Source of the DNA: Cinclus cinclus
Lineage: Eukaryota; Chordata; Aves; Passeriformes; Cinclidae
Assembly: GCF_963662255.1 (NCBI RefSeq)
Contig: NW_026912200.1
Coordinates: forward strand, 62,001 to 126,000
Reading direction: 5' to 3'
Length of the DNA stretch: 64,000 bases
In this document: positions 37,847-49,600 of the stretch, one piece after another
How positions within the stretch are numbered: the stretch's first letter is position 1
How the letters are laid out: each line of letters starts with the position of its first letter
Translations under genes and position numbers: made by a program
The notes under the pieces: generated by a model
The model's database searches: none
Seen by the model: the letters and a program-made list of their open reading frames with translations, nothing else
What the model was told of the DNA's origin: nothing

Positions 37847-40800
37847 ATGCAGATGTCATTTTGTAGGGCGCGTTTGGACCTCCGATGGCAGCCATGTTTG
37901 GAGGAGGGGGCAGCTTTGGTCTGGGAGAAATCCTCGTCCTTATGGAATTTTTGTAGCAAAAGCCCAGCACGGGCCGCAGGCAAGTTAGGCAAGTTGGCTC
38001 CGAAAGGAGGCACTTTTCCCCAAGAAGCCAAACTCAAGAACCCTCAATGCAGATGTCATTTTGTGGGGCGCGTTTGGGCCTCCGATGGCAGCCAGGTTTG
38101 GAGGAGGGGGCAGCTTTGGTCTGGGAGAAATCCTCGTCCTTCTGGAATTTTTGTAGTCTAACGCCCAGCACGGGCTGCAGGCAAGTTGGCTCCGAAAGGA
38201 GGCACTTTCCCCCAAGAAGCCAAACTCAGGAGCCCACTTGGCAGATGTCATTTTGTAGGGCGCGTTTGGGCCACCGATGGCAGCTAGGTTTGGAGGAGGG
38301 GGCAGCTTTGGTCTGGGAGAAATCCTCGTCCTTCTGGAATTTTTGTAGGCAAAAGCCCAGAATGGGCTGCAGGCTAGTTAGGCAAGTTGGCTTTGAAAGG
38401 AGGCACTTTTCCGCAAGAAGCCAAACTCAAGAGCCCACTTGGCAGGTGTCATTTTGTAGGGCGCGTTTGGGCCTCCGATGGCAGCCAGGTTTGGAGGAGG
38501 GGGCAGCTTTGGTCTGGGAGAAATCCTCGTCCTTATGGAATTTTTGTAGGCAAAAGCCCAGGACGGGCCGCAGGCAAGTTGGCTTTGAAAGGAGGCACTT
38601 CCACCCAAGAAGCCAAACTCAAGAGCCCACTTGGCAGGTGTCATTTTGTAGGGCACGTTTGGGCCTCCGATGGCAGCCAGGTTTGGAGGAGGGGGCAGCT
38701 TTGGTCTGGGAGAAATCCTCGTCCTTCTGGAATTTTTGTAGGCAAAAGCCCTGCATGGGCCTCAGGCAAGTTGACTCCGAAAGGAGGCACTTTTCTCCAG
38801 GAAGCCAAACTCAAGAACCCTCAATGCAGGTGTCATTTTGTGGGGCGCGTTTGGGCCTCCGATGGCAGCCAGGTTTGGAGGAGGGGGCAGCTTTGGTCTG
38901 GGAGAAATCCTCGTCCTTATGGAATTTTTGGAGGCAAAAGCCCAGGACGGGCCGCAGGCAAGTTAGGCAAGTTGGCTCCGAAAGGAGGCACTTTTCCCCA
39001 AGAAGCAAAACTCAAGAGCCCACTTGGCAGATGTCATTTTGTAGGGCGCGTTTGGGCCTCTGATGGCAGCCAGGTTTGGAGGAGGGGGCAGCTTTGGTCT
39101 GGGAGAAATCCTCGTCCTTATGGAATTTTTGTAGTCTAAAGCCCAGCACGGGCCGCAGGCTAGTTAGGCAAGTTGGCTTTGAAAGGAGGCACTTTTCCCC
39201 AAGAAGCCAAACTCAAGAGCCCACTTGGCAGATGTCATTTTGTAGGGCGCGTTTGGGCCTCCGATGGCAGCCAGGTTTGGAGGAGGGGGCAGCTTTGGTC
39301 TGGGAGAAATCCTCGTCCTTATGGAATTTTTGTAGGCAAAAGCCCAGGACGGGCCGCAGGCAAGTTGGCTTTGAAAGGAGGTACTTCCACCCAAGAAGCC
39401 AAACTCAAGAGCCCACTTGGCAGGTGTCATTTTGTAGGGCGCGTTTGGGCCTCCGATGGCAGCCAGGTTTGGAGGAGGGGGCAGCTTTGGTCTGGGAGAA
39501 ATCCTCGTCCTTATGGAATTTTTGTAGGCAAAAACCCCGCATGGGCCGCAGGCAAGTTAGGCAAGTTGCTTTGAAAGGAGACACTTTTCCCCAAGAAGCC
39601 AAACTCAAGAATCCACAATGCAGATGTCATTTTGTAGGGCGCGTTTGGACCTCCGATGGCAGCCAGGTTTGGAGGAGGGGGCAGCTTTGGTCTGGGAGAA
39701 ATCCTCGTCCTTATGGAATTTTTGGAGGCAAAAACCCCGCATGGGCCGCAGGCAAGTTAGGCAAGTTGCTTTGAAAGGAGGCACTTTTCCCCAAGAAGCC
39801 AAACTCAAGAAGCCACAATGCAGATGTCATTTTGTAGGGCGGGTTTGGGCCTCTGATGGCAGCCAGGTTTGGAGGAGGGGGCAGCTTTGGTCTGGGAGAA
39901 ATCCTCGTCCTTATGGAATTTTTGTAGCAAAAGCCCAGGACGGGCCGCAGGCAAGTTAGGCAAGTTGGCTCCGAAAGGAGGCACTTTTCCCCAAGAAGCC
40001 AAACTCAAGAACCCTCAATGCAGATGTCATTTTGTGGGGCGCGTTTGGGCCTCCGATGGCAGACAGGTTTGCAGGAGGGGGCAGCTTTGGTCTGGGAGAA
40101 ATCCTCGTCCTTCTGGAATTTTTGTAGGCAAAAGCCCAGCACGGGCTGCAGGCAAGTTGGCTCCGAAAGGAGGCACTTTCCCCCAAGAAGCCAAACTCAG
40201 GAGCCCACTTGGCAGATGTCACTTTGTAGGGCGCGTTTGGGCCACCGATGGCAGCTAGGTTTGGAGGAGGGGGCAGCTTTGGTCTGGGAGAAATCCTCGT
40301 CCTTCTGGAATTTTTGTAGGCAAAAGCCCAGAATGGGCTGCTGGCTAGTTAGGCAAGTTGGCTTTGAAAGGAGGCACTTTTCCTCAAGAAGCCAAACTCA
40401 AGAGCCCACTTGGCAGGTGTCATTTTGTAGGGCGCGTTTGGGCCTCCGATGGCAGCCAGGTTTGGAGGAGGGGGCAGCTTTGGTCTGGGAGAAATCCTCG
40501 TCCTTATGGAATTTTTGTAGGCAAAAGCCCAGCACGGGCCGCAGGCAAGTTGGCTTTGAAAGGAGGCACTTCCACCCAAGAAGCCAAACTCAAGAGCCCA
40601 CTTGGCAGTTGTCATTTTGTAGGGCACGTTTGGGCCTCCGATGGCAGCCAGGTTTGGAGGAGGGGGCAGCTTTGGTCTGGGAGAAATCCTCGTCCTTCTG
40701 GAATTTTTGTAGGCAAAAGCCCTGCATGGGCCGCAGGCAAGTTGACTCCGAAAGGAGGCACTTTTCTCCAGGAAGCCAAACTCAAGAACCCTCAATGCAG

Positions 40801-41046
40801 GTGTCATTTTGTGGGGCGCGTTTGGGCCTCCGATGGCAGCCAGGTTTGGAGGAGGGGGCAGCTTTGGTCTGGGAGAAATCCTCGTCCTTATGGAATTTTT
40901 GGAGGCAAAAGCCCAGGACGGGCCGCAGGCAAGTTAGGCAAGTTGGCTCCGAAAGGAGGCACTTTTCCCCAAGAAGCAAAACTCAAGAGCCCACTTGGCA
41001 GATGTCATTTTGTAGGGCGCGTTTGGGCCTCTGATGGCAGCCAGGT

Positions 41047-43594
41047 TTGGAGGAGGGGGCAGCTTTGGTCTGGGAGAAATCCTCGTCCTTATGGAATTTT
41101 TGTAGTCTAAAGCCCAGCACGGGCCGCAGGCTAGTTAGGCAAGTTGGCTTTGAAAGGAGGCACTTTCCCCCAAGAAGCCAAACTCAAGAGCCCACTTGGC
41201 AGATGTCATTTTGTAGGGCGCGTTTGGGCCTCCGATGGCAGCCAGGTTTGGAGGAGGGGGCAGCTTTGGTCTGGGAGAAATCCTCGTCCTTATGGAATTT
41301 TTGTAGGCAAAAGCCCAGGACGGGCCGCAGGCAAGTTGGCTTTGAAAGGAGGTACTTCCACCCAAGAAGCCAAACTCAAGAGCCCACTTGGCAGGTGTCA
41401 TTTTGTAGGGCGCGTTTGGGCCTCCGATGGCAGCCAGGTTTGGAGGAGGGGGCAGCTTTGGTCTGGGAGAAATCCTCGTCCTTCTGGAATTTTTGTACTC
41501 AAAAGCCCTGCATGGGCCGCAGGCAAGTTGACTCCGAAAGGAGGCACTTTTCTCCAGGAAGCCAAACTCAAGAACCCTCAATGCAGGTGTCATTTTGTGG
41601 GGCGCGTTTGGGCCTCCGATGGCAGCCAGGTTTGGAGGAGGGGGCAGCTTTGGTCTGGGAGAAATCCTCGTCCTTATGGAATTTTTGTAGGCAAAAGCCC
41701 AGAATGGGCTGCAGGCTAGTTAGGCAAGTTGGCTTTGAAAGGAGGCACTTTTCCGCAAGAACCCAAACTAAAGAGCCCACTTGGCAGATGTCATTTTGTG
41801 GGGCGCGTTTGGGCCTCCGATGGCAGCCAGGTTTGGAGGAGGGGGCAGCTTTGGTCTGGGAGAAATCCTCGTCCTTATGGAATTTTTGTAGGCAAAAGCC
41901 CCGCATGGGCCGCAGGCAAGTTGGCTTTGAAAGGAGGCACTTCCACCCAAGAAGCCAAACTCAAGAGCCCACTTGGCAGGTGTCATTTTGTAGGGCACGT
42001 TTGGGCCTCCGATGGCAGCCAGGTTTGGAGGAGGGGGCAGCTTTGGTCTGGGAGAAATCCTCGTCCTTCTGGAATTTTTGTAGGCAAAAGCCCAGCACGG
42101 GCCGCAGGCAAGTTGGCTCCGAAAGGAGGCACTTTCCCCCAAGAAGCCAAACTCAGGAGTCCGCTTGGCAGATGTCATTTTGTAGGGCGCGTTTGGGCCA
42201 CCGATGGCAGCTAGGTTTGGAGGAGGGGGCAGCTTTGGTCTGGGAGAAATCCTCGTCCTTATGGAATTTTTGTAGGCAAAAGCCCAGAATGGGCTGCAGC
42301 CTAGTTAGGCAAGTTGGCTCCGAAAGGAGGCACTTTTCCCCAAGAAGCCAAACTCAAGAACCCTCAATGCAGATGTCATTTTGTGGGGCGCGTTTGGGCC
42401 TCCGATGGCAGCCAGGTTTGGAGGAGGGGGCAGCTTTGGTCTGGGAGAAATCCTCGTCCTTATGGAATTTTTGTAGGCAAAAACCCCGCATGGGCCGCAG
42501 GCAAGTTAGGCAAGTTGCTTTGAAAGGAGGCACTTTTCCCCAAGAAGCCAAACTCAAGAAGCCACAATGCAGATGTCATTTTGTAGGGCGCGTTTGGGCC
42601 TCTGATGGCAGCCAGGTTTGGAGGAGGGGGCAGCTTTGGTCTGGGAGAAATCCTCGTCCTTATGGAATTTTTGTAGCAAAAGCCCAGGACGGGCCGCAGG
42701 CAAGTTAGGCAAGTTGGCTCCGAAAGGAGGCACTTTTCCCCAAGAAGCCAAACTCAAGAACCCTCAATGCAGATGTCATTTTGTGGGGCGCGTTTGGGCC
42801 TCCGATGGCAGCCAGGTTTGGAGGAGGGGGCAGCTTTGGTCTGGGAGAAATCCTCGTCCTTCTGGAATTTTTGTAGGCAAAAGCCCAGCACGGGCTGCAG
42901 GCAAGTTGGCTCCGAAAGGAGGCACTTTCCCCCAAGAAGCCAAACTCAGGAGCCCACTTGGCAGATGTCATTTTGTAGGGCGCGTTTGGGCCACCGATGG
43001 CAGCTAGGTTTGGAGGAGGGGGCAGCTTTGGTCTGGGAGAAATCCTCGTCCTTATGGAATTTTTGTAGGCAAAAGCCCAGGACGGGCCGCAGGCAAGTTG
43101 GCTTTGAAAGGAGGCACTTCCACCCAAGAAGCCAAACTCAAGAGCCCACTTGGCAGTTGTCATTTTGTAGGGCACGTTTGGGCCTCCGATGGCAGCCAGG
43201 TTTGGAGGAGGGGGCAGCTTTGGTCTGGGAGAAATCCTCGTCCTTCTGGAATTTTTGTAGGCAAAAGCCCTGCATGGGCCGCAGGCAAGTTGACTCCGAA
43301 AGGAGGCACTTTTCTCCAGGAAGCCAAACTCAAGAACCCTCAATGCAGGTGTCATTTTGTGGGGCGCGTTTGGGCCTCCGATGGCAGCCAGGTTTGGAGG
43401 AGGGGGCAGCTTTGGTCTGGGAGAAATCCTCGTCCTTATGGAATTTTTGGAGGCAAAAGCCCAGGACGGGCCGCAGGCAAGTTAGGCAAGTTGGCTCCGA
43501 AAGGAGGCACTTTTCCCCAAGAAGCAAAACTCAAGAGCCCACTTGGCAGATGTCATTTTGTAGGGCGCGTTTGGGCCTCTGATGGCAGCCAGGT
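41047..43594 (+). repeat. 2,548-bp (13-monomer) tandem duplication, first copy
   Basis: It is nearly identical to 43595-46142. Shared rare markers are gtactcaaaagccctgc (about 41495 and 44043) and acccaaactaaag (41761 and 44309). The breakpoints preserve monomer phase, as expected for unequal crossover between homologous positions of different units. Confidence 0.9.
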
Positions 43595-46142
43595 TTGGAG
43601 GAGGGGGCAGCTTTGGTCTGGGAGAAATCCTCGTCCTTATGGAATTTTTGTAGTCTAAAGCCCAGCACGGGCCGCAGGCTAGTTAGGCAAGTTGGCTTTG
43701 AAAGGAGGCACTTTCCCCCAAGAAGCCAAACTCAAGAGCCCACTTGGCAGATGTCATTTTGTAGGGCGCGTTTGGGCCTCCGATGGCAGCCAGGTTTGGA
43801 GGAGGGGGCAGCTTTGGTCTGGGAGAAATCCTCGTCCTTATGGAATTTTTGTAGGCAAAAGCCCAGGACGGGCCGCAGGCAAGTTGGCTTTGAAAGGAGG
43901 TACTTCCACCCAAGAAGCCAAACTCAAGAGCCCACTTGGCAGGTGTCATTTTGTAGGGCGCGTTTGGGCCTCCGATGGCAGCCAGGTTTGGAGGAGGGGG
44001 CAGCTTTGGTCTGGGAGAAATCCTCGTCCTTCTGGAATTTTTGTACTCAAAAGCCCTGCATGGGCCGCAGGCAAGTTGACTCCGAAAGGAGGCACTTTTC
44101 TCCAGGAAGCCAAACTCAAGAACCCTCAATGCAGGTGTCATTTTGTGGGGCGCGTTTGGGCCTCCGATGGCAGCCAGGTTTGGAGGAGGGGGCAGCTTTG
44201 GTCTGGGAGAAATCCTCGTCCTTATGGAATTTTTGTAGGCAAAAGCCCAGAATGGGCTGCAGGCTAGTTAGGCAAGTTGGCTTTGAAAGGAGGCACTTTT
44301 CCGCAAGAACCCAAACTAAAGAGCCCACTTGGCAGATGTCATTTTGTGGGGCGCGTTTGGGCCTCCGATGGCAGCCAGGTTTGGAGGAGGGGGCAGCTTT
44401 GGTCTGGGAGAAATCCTCGTCCTTATGGAATTTTTGTAGGCAAAAGCCCCGCATGGGCCGCAGGCAAGTTGGCTTTGAAAGGAGGCACTTCCACCCAAGA
44501 AGCCAAACTCAAGAGCCCACTTGGCAGGTGTCATTTTGTAGGGCACGTTTGGGCCTCCGATGGCAGCCAGGTTTGGAGGAGGGGGCAGCTTTGGTCTGGG
44601 AGAAATCCTCGTCCTTCTGGAATTTTTGTAGGCAAAAGCCCAGCACGGGCCGCAGGCAAGTTGGCTCCGAAAGGAGGCACTTTCCCCCAAGAAGCCAAAC
44701 TCAGGAGTCCGCTTGGCAGATGTCATTTTGTAGGGCGCGTTTGGGCCACCGATGGCAGCTAGGTTTGGAGGAGGGGGCAGCTTTGGTCTGGGAGAAATCC
44801 TCGTCCTTATGGAATTTTTGTAGGCAAAAGCCCAGAATGGGCTGCAGCCTAGTTAGGCAAGTTGGCTCCGAAAGGAGGCACTTTTCCCCAAGAAGCCAAA
44901 CTCAAGAACCCTCAATGCAGATGTCATTTTGTGGGGCGCGTTTGGGCCTCCGATGGCAGCCAGGTTTGGAGGAGGGGGCAGCTTTGGTCTGGGAGAAATC
45001 CTCGTCCTTCTGGAATTTTTGTACTCAAAAGCCCTGCATGGGCCGCAGGCAAGTTAGGCAAGTTGCTTTGAAAGGAGGCACTTTTCCCCAAGAAGCCAAA
45101 CTCAAGAAGCCACAATGCAGATGTCATTTTGTAGGGCGCGTTTGGGCCTCTGATGGCAGCCAGGTTTGGAGGAGGGGGCAGCTTTGGTCTGGGAGAAATC
45201 CTCGTCCTTATGGAATTTTTGTAGCAAAAGCCCAGGACGGGCCGCAGGCAAGTTAGGCAAGTTGGCTCCGAAAGGAGGCACTTTTCCCCAAGAAGCCAAA
45301 CTCAAGAACCCTCAATGCAGATGTCATTTTGTGGGGCGCGTTTGGGCCTCCGATGGCAGCCAGGTTTGGAGGAGGGGGCAGCTTTGGTCTGGGAGAAATC
45401 CTCGTCCTTCTGGAATTTTTGTAGGCAAAAGCCCAGCACGGGCTGCAGGCAAGTTGGCTCCGAAAGGAGGCACTTTCCCCCAAGAAGCCAAACTCAGGAG
45501 CCCACTTGGCAGATGTCATTTTGTAGGGCGCGTTTGGGCCACCGATGGCAGCTAGGTTTGGAGGAGGGGGCAGCTTTGGTCTGGGAGAAATCCTCGTCCT
45601 TATGGAATTTTTGTAGGCAAAAGCCCAGGACGGGCCGCAGGCAAGTTGGCTTTGAAAGGAGGCACTTCCACCCAAGAAGCCAAACTCAAGAGCCCACTTG
45701 GCAGTTGTCATTTTGTAGGGCACGTTTGGGCCTCCGATGGCAGCCAGGTTTGGAGGAGGGGGCAGCTTTGGTCTGGGAGAAATCCTCGTCCTTCTGGAAT
45801 TTTTGTAGGCAAAAGCCCTGCATGGGCCGCAGGCAAGTTGACTCCGAAAGGAGGCACTTTTCTCCAGGAAGCCAAACTCAAGAACCCTCAATGCAGGTGT
45901 CATTTTGTGGGGCGCGTTTGGGCCTCCGATGGCAGCCAGGTTTGGAGGAGGGGGCAGCTTTGGTCTGGGAGAAATCCTCGTCCTTATGGAATTTTTGGAG
46001 GCAAAAGCCCAGGACGGGCCGCAGGCAAGTTAGGCAAGTTGGCTCCGAAAGGAGGCACTTTTCCCCAAGAAGCAAAACTCAAGAGCCCACTTGGCAGATG
46101 TCATTTTGTAGGGCGCGTTTGGGCCTCTGATGGCAGCCAGGT
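43595..46142 (+). repeat. 2,548-bp tandem duplication, second copy
   Basis: The copy is very close to the first except for a cluster of changes at about 45010-45037, where cttatgg and aaaaaccccgc are replaced by cttctgg, gtactc and aaaagccctgc. The replacement equals the sequence about 1 kb upstream (44034-44060), consistent with a short conversion tract. Confidence 0.88.
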
Positions 46143-46684
46143 TTGGAGGAGGGGGCAGCTTTGTTCTGGGAGAAATCCTCGTCCTTATGGAATTTTTGTA
46201 GTCTAAAGCCCAGCACGGGCCGCAGGCTAGTTAGGCAAGTTGGCTTTGAAAGGAGGCACTTTTCCCCAAGAAGCCAAACTCAAGAGCCCACTTGGCAGAT
46301 GTCATTTTGTAGGGCGCGTTTGGGCCTCCGATGGCAGCCAGGTTTGGAGGAGGGGGCAGCTTTGGTCTGGGAGAAATCCTCGTCCTTATGGAATTTTTGT
46401 AGGCAAAAGCCCAGGACGGGCCGCAGGCAAGTTGGCTTTGAAAGGTGGTACTTCCACCCAAGAAGCCAAACTCAAGAGCCCACTTGGCAGGTGTCATTTT
46501 GTAGGGCGCGTTTGGGCCTCCGATGGCAGCCAGGTTTGGAGGAGGGGGCAGCTTTGGTCTGGGAGAAATCCTCGTCCTTATGGAATTTTTGTAGGCAAAA
46601 ACCCCGCATGGGCCGCAGGCAAGTTAGGCAAGTTGCATTGAAAGGAGACACTTTTCCCCAAGAAGCCAAACTCAAGAAGCCACA

Positions 46685-49600
46685 ATGCAGATGTCATTTT
46701 GTAGGGCGCGTTTGGACCTCCGATGGCAGCCATGTTTGGAGGAGGGGGCAGCTTTGGTCTGGGAGAAATCCTCGTCCTTATGGAATTTTTGTAGCAAAAG
46801 CCCAGGACGGGCCGCAGGCAAGTTAGGCAAGTTGGCTCCGAAAGGAGGCACTTTTCCCCAAGAAGCCAAACTCAAGAACCCTCAATGCAGATGTCATTTT
46901 GTGGGGCGCGTTTGGGCCTCCGATGGCAGCCAGGTTTGGAGGAGGGGGCAGCTTTGGTCTGGGAGAAATCCTCGTCCTTCTGGAATTTTTGTAGTCTAAC
47001 GCCCAGCACGGGCTGCAGGCAAGTTGGCTCCGAAAGGAGGCACTTTCCCCCAAGAAGCCAAACTCAGGAGCCCACTTGGCAGATGTCATTTTGTAGGGCG
47101 CGTTTGGGCCACCGATGGCAGCTAGGTTTGGAGGAGGGGGCAGCTTTGGTCTGGGAGAAATCCTCGTCCTTCTGGAATTTTTGTAGGCAAAAGCCCAGGA
47201 CGGGCCGCAGGCAAGTTGGCTTTGAAAGGAGGTACTTCCACCCAAGAAGCCAAACTCAAGAGCCCACTTGGCAGGTGTCATTTTGTAGGGCGCGTTTGGG
47301 CCTCCGATGGCAGCCAGGTTTGGAGGAGGGGGCAGCTTTGGTCTGGGAGAAATCCTCGTCCTTATGGAATTTTTGTAGGCAAAAACCCCGCATGGGCCGC
47401 AGGCAAGTTAGGCAAGTTGCTTTGAAAGGAGACACTTTTCCCCAAGAAGCCAAACTCAAGAATCCACAATGCAGATGTCATTTTGTAGGGCGCGTTTGGA
47501 CCTCCGATGGCAGCCAGGTTTGGAGGAGGGGGCAGCTTTGGTCTGGGAGAAATCCTCGTCCTTATGGAATTTTTGTAGGCAAAAACCCCGCATGGGCCGC
47601 AGGCAAGTTAGGCAAGTTTCTTTGAAAGGAGGCACTTTTCCCCAAGAAGCCAAACTCAAGAAGCCACAATGCAGATGTCATTTTGTAGGGCGGGTTTGGG
47701 CCTCTGATGGCAGCCAGGTTTGGAGGAGGGGGCAGCTTTGGTCTGGGAGAAATCCTCGTCCTTATGGAATTTTTGTAGCAAAAGCCCAGGACGGGCCGCA
47801 GGCAAGTTAGGCAAGTTGGCTCCGAAAGGAGGCACTTTTCCCCAAGAAGCCAAACTCAAGAACCCTCAATGCAGATGTCATTTTGTGGGGCGCGTTTGGG
47901 CCTCCGATGGCAGCCAGGTTTGCAGGAGGGGGCAGCTTTGGTCTGGGAGAAATCCTCGTCCTTATGGAATTTTTGTAGGCAAAAGCCCAGCACGGGCTGC
48001 AGGCAAGTTGGCTCCGAAAGGAGGCACTTTCCCCCAAGAAGCCAAACTCAGGAGCCCACTTGGCAGATGTCATTTTGTAGGGCGCGTTTGGGCCACCGAT
48101 GGCAGCTAGGTTTGGAGGAGGGGGCAGCTTTGGTCTGGGAGAAATCCTCGTCCTTCTGGAATTTTTGTAGGCAAAAGCCCAGAATGGGCTGCTGGCTAGT
48201 TAGGCAAGTTGGCTTTGAAAGGAGGCACTTTTCCTCAAGAAGCCAAACTCAAGAGCCCACTTGGCAGGTGTCATTTTGTAGGGCGCGTTTGGGCCTCCGA
48301 TGGCAGCCAGGTTTGGAGGAGGGGGCAGCTTTGGTCTGGGAGAAATCCTCGTCCTTATGGAATTTTTGTAGGCAAAAGCCCAGCACGGGCCGCAGGCAAG
48401 TTGGCTTTGAAAGGAGGCACTTCCACCCAAGAAGCCAAACTCAAGAGCCCACTTGGCAGTTGTCATTTTGTAGGGCACGTTTGGGCCTCCGATGGCAGCC
48501 AGGTTTGGAGGAGGGGGCAGCTTTGGTCTGGGAGAAATCCTCGTCCTTCTGGAATTTTTGTAGGCAAAAGCCCTGCATGGGCCGCAGGCAAGTTGACTCC
48601 GAAAGGAGGCACTTTTCTCCAGGAAGCCAAACTCAAGAACCCTCAATGCAGGTGTCATTTTGTGGGGCGCGTTTGGGCCTCCGATGGCAGCCAGGTTTGG
48701 AGGAGGGGGCAGCTTTGGTCTGGGAGAAATCCTCGTCCTTATGGAATTTTTGGAGGCAAAAGCCCAGGACGGGCCGCAGGCAAGTTAGGCAAGTTGGCTC
48801 CGAAAGGAGGCACTTTTCCCCAAGAAGCAAAACTCAAGAGCCCACTTGGCAGATGTCATTTTGTAGGGCGCGTTTGGGCCTCTGATGGCAGCTAGGTTTG
48901 GAGGAGGGGGCAGCTTTGGTCTGGGAGAAATCCTCGTCCTTATGGAATTTTTGTAGTCTAAAGCCCAGCACGGGCCGCAGGCTAGTTAGGCAAGTTGGCT
49001 TTCAAAGGAGGCACTTTCCCCCAAGAAGCCAAACTCAAGAGCCCACTTGGCAGATGTCATTTTGTAGGGCGCGTTTGGGCCTCCGATGGCAGCCAGGTTT
49101 GGAGGAGGGGGCAGCTTTGGTCTGGGAGAAATCCTCGTCCTTATGGAATTTTTGTAGGCAAAAGCCCAGGACGGGCCGCAGGCAAGTTGGCTTTGAAAGG
49201 AGGTACTTCCACCCAAGAAGCCAAACTCAAGAGCCCACTTGGCAGGTGTCATTTTGTAGGGCGCGTTTGGGCCTCCGATGGCAGCCAGGTTTGGAGGAGG
49301 GGGCAGCTTTGGTCTGGGAGAAATCCTCGTCCTTCTGGAATTTTTGTAGGCAAAAGCCCTGCATGGGCCGCAGGCAAGTTGACTCCGAAAGGAGGCACTT
49401 TTCTCCAGGAAGCCAAACTCAAGAACCCTCAATGCAGGTGTCATTTTGTGGGGCGCGTTTGGGCCTCCGATGGCAGCCAGGTTTGGAGGAGGGGGCAGCT
49501 TTGGTCTGGGAGAAATCCTCGTCCTTATGGAATTTTTGTAGGCAAAAGCCCAGAATGGGCTGCAGGCTAGTTAGGCAAGTTGGCTTTGAAAGGAGGCACT

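Larger units (their letters stand above)
37847..46684 (+). repeat. Domain 2 higher-order repeat, copy B (8,838 bp, contains 2,548-bp duplication)
   Basis: The distance between matching start units (37847 and 46685) is 8,838 bp, exactly 6,290 + 2,548. The additional 2,548 bp is an internal tandem duplication (41047-43594 and 43595-46142). After it the match to copy A resumes (37305 with 46143, offset +8838). Confidence 0.87.
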
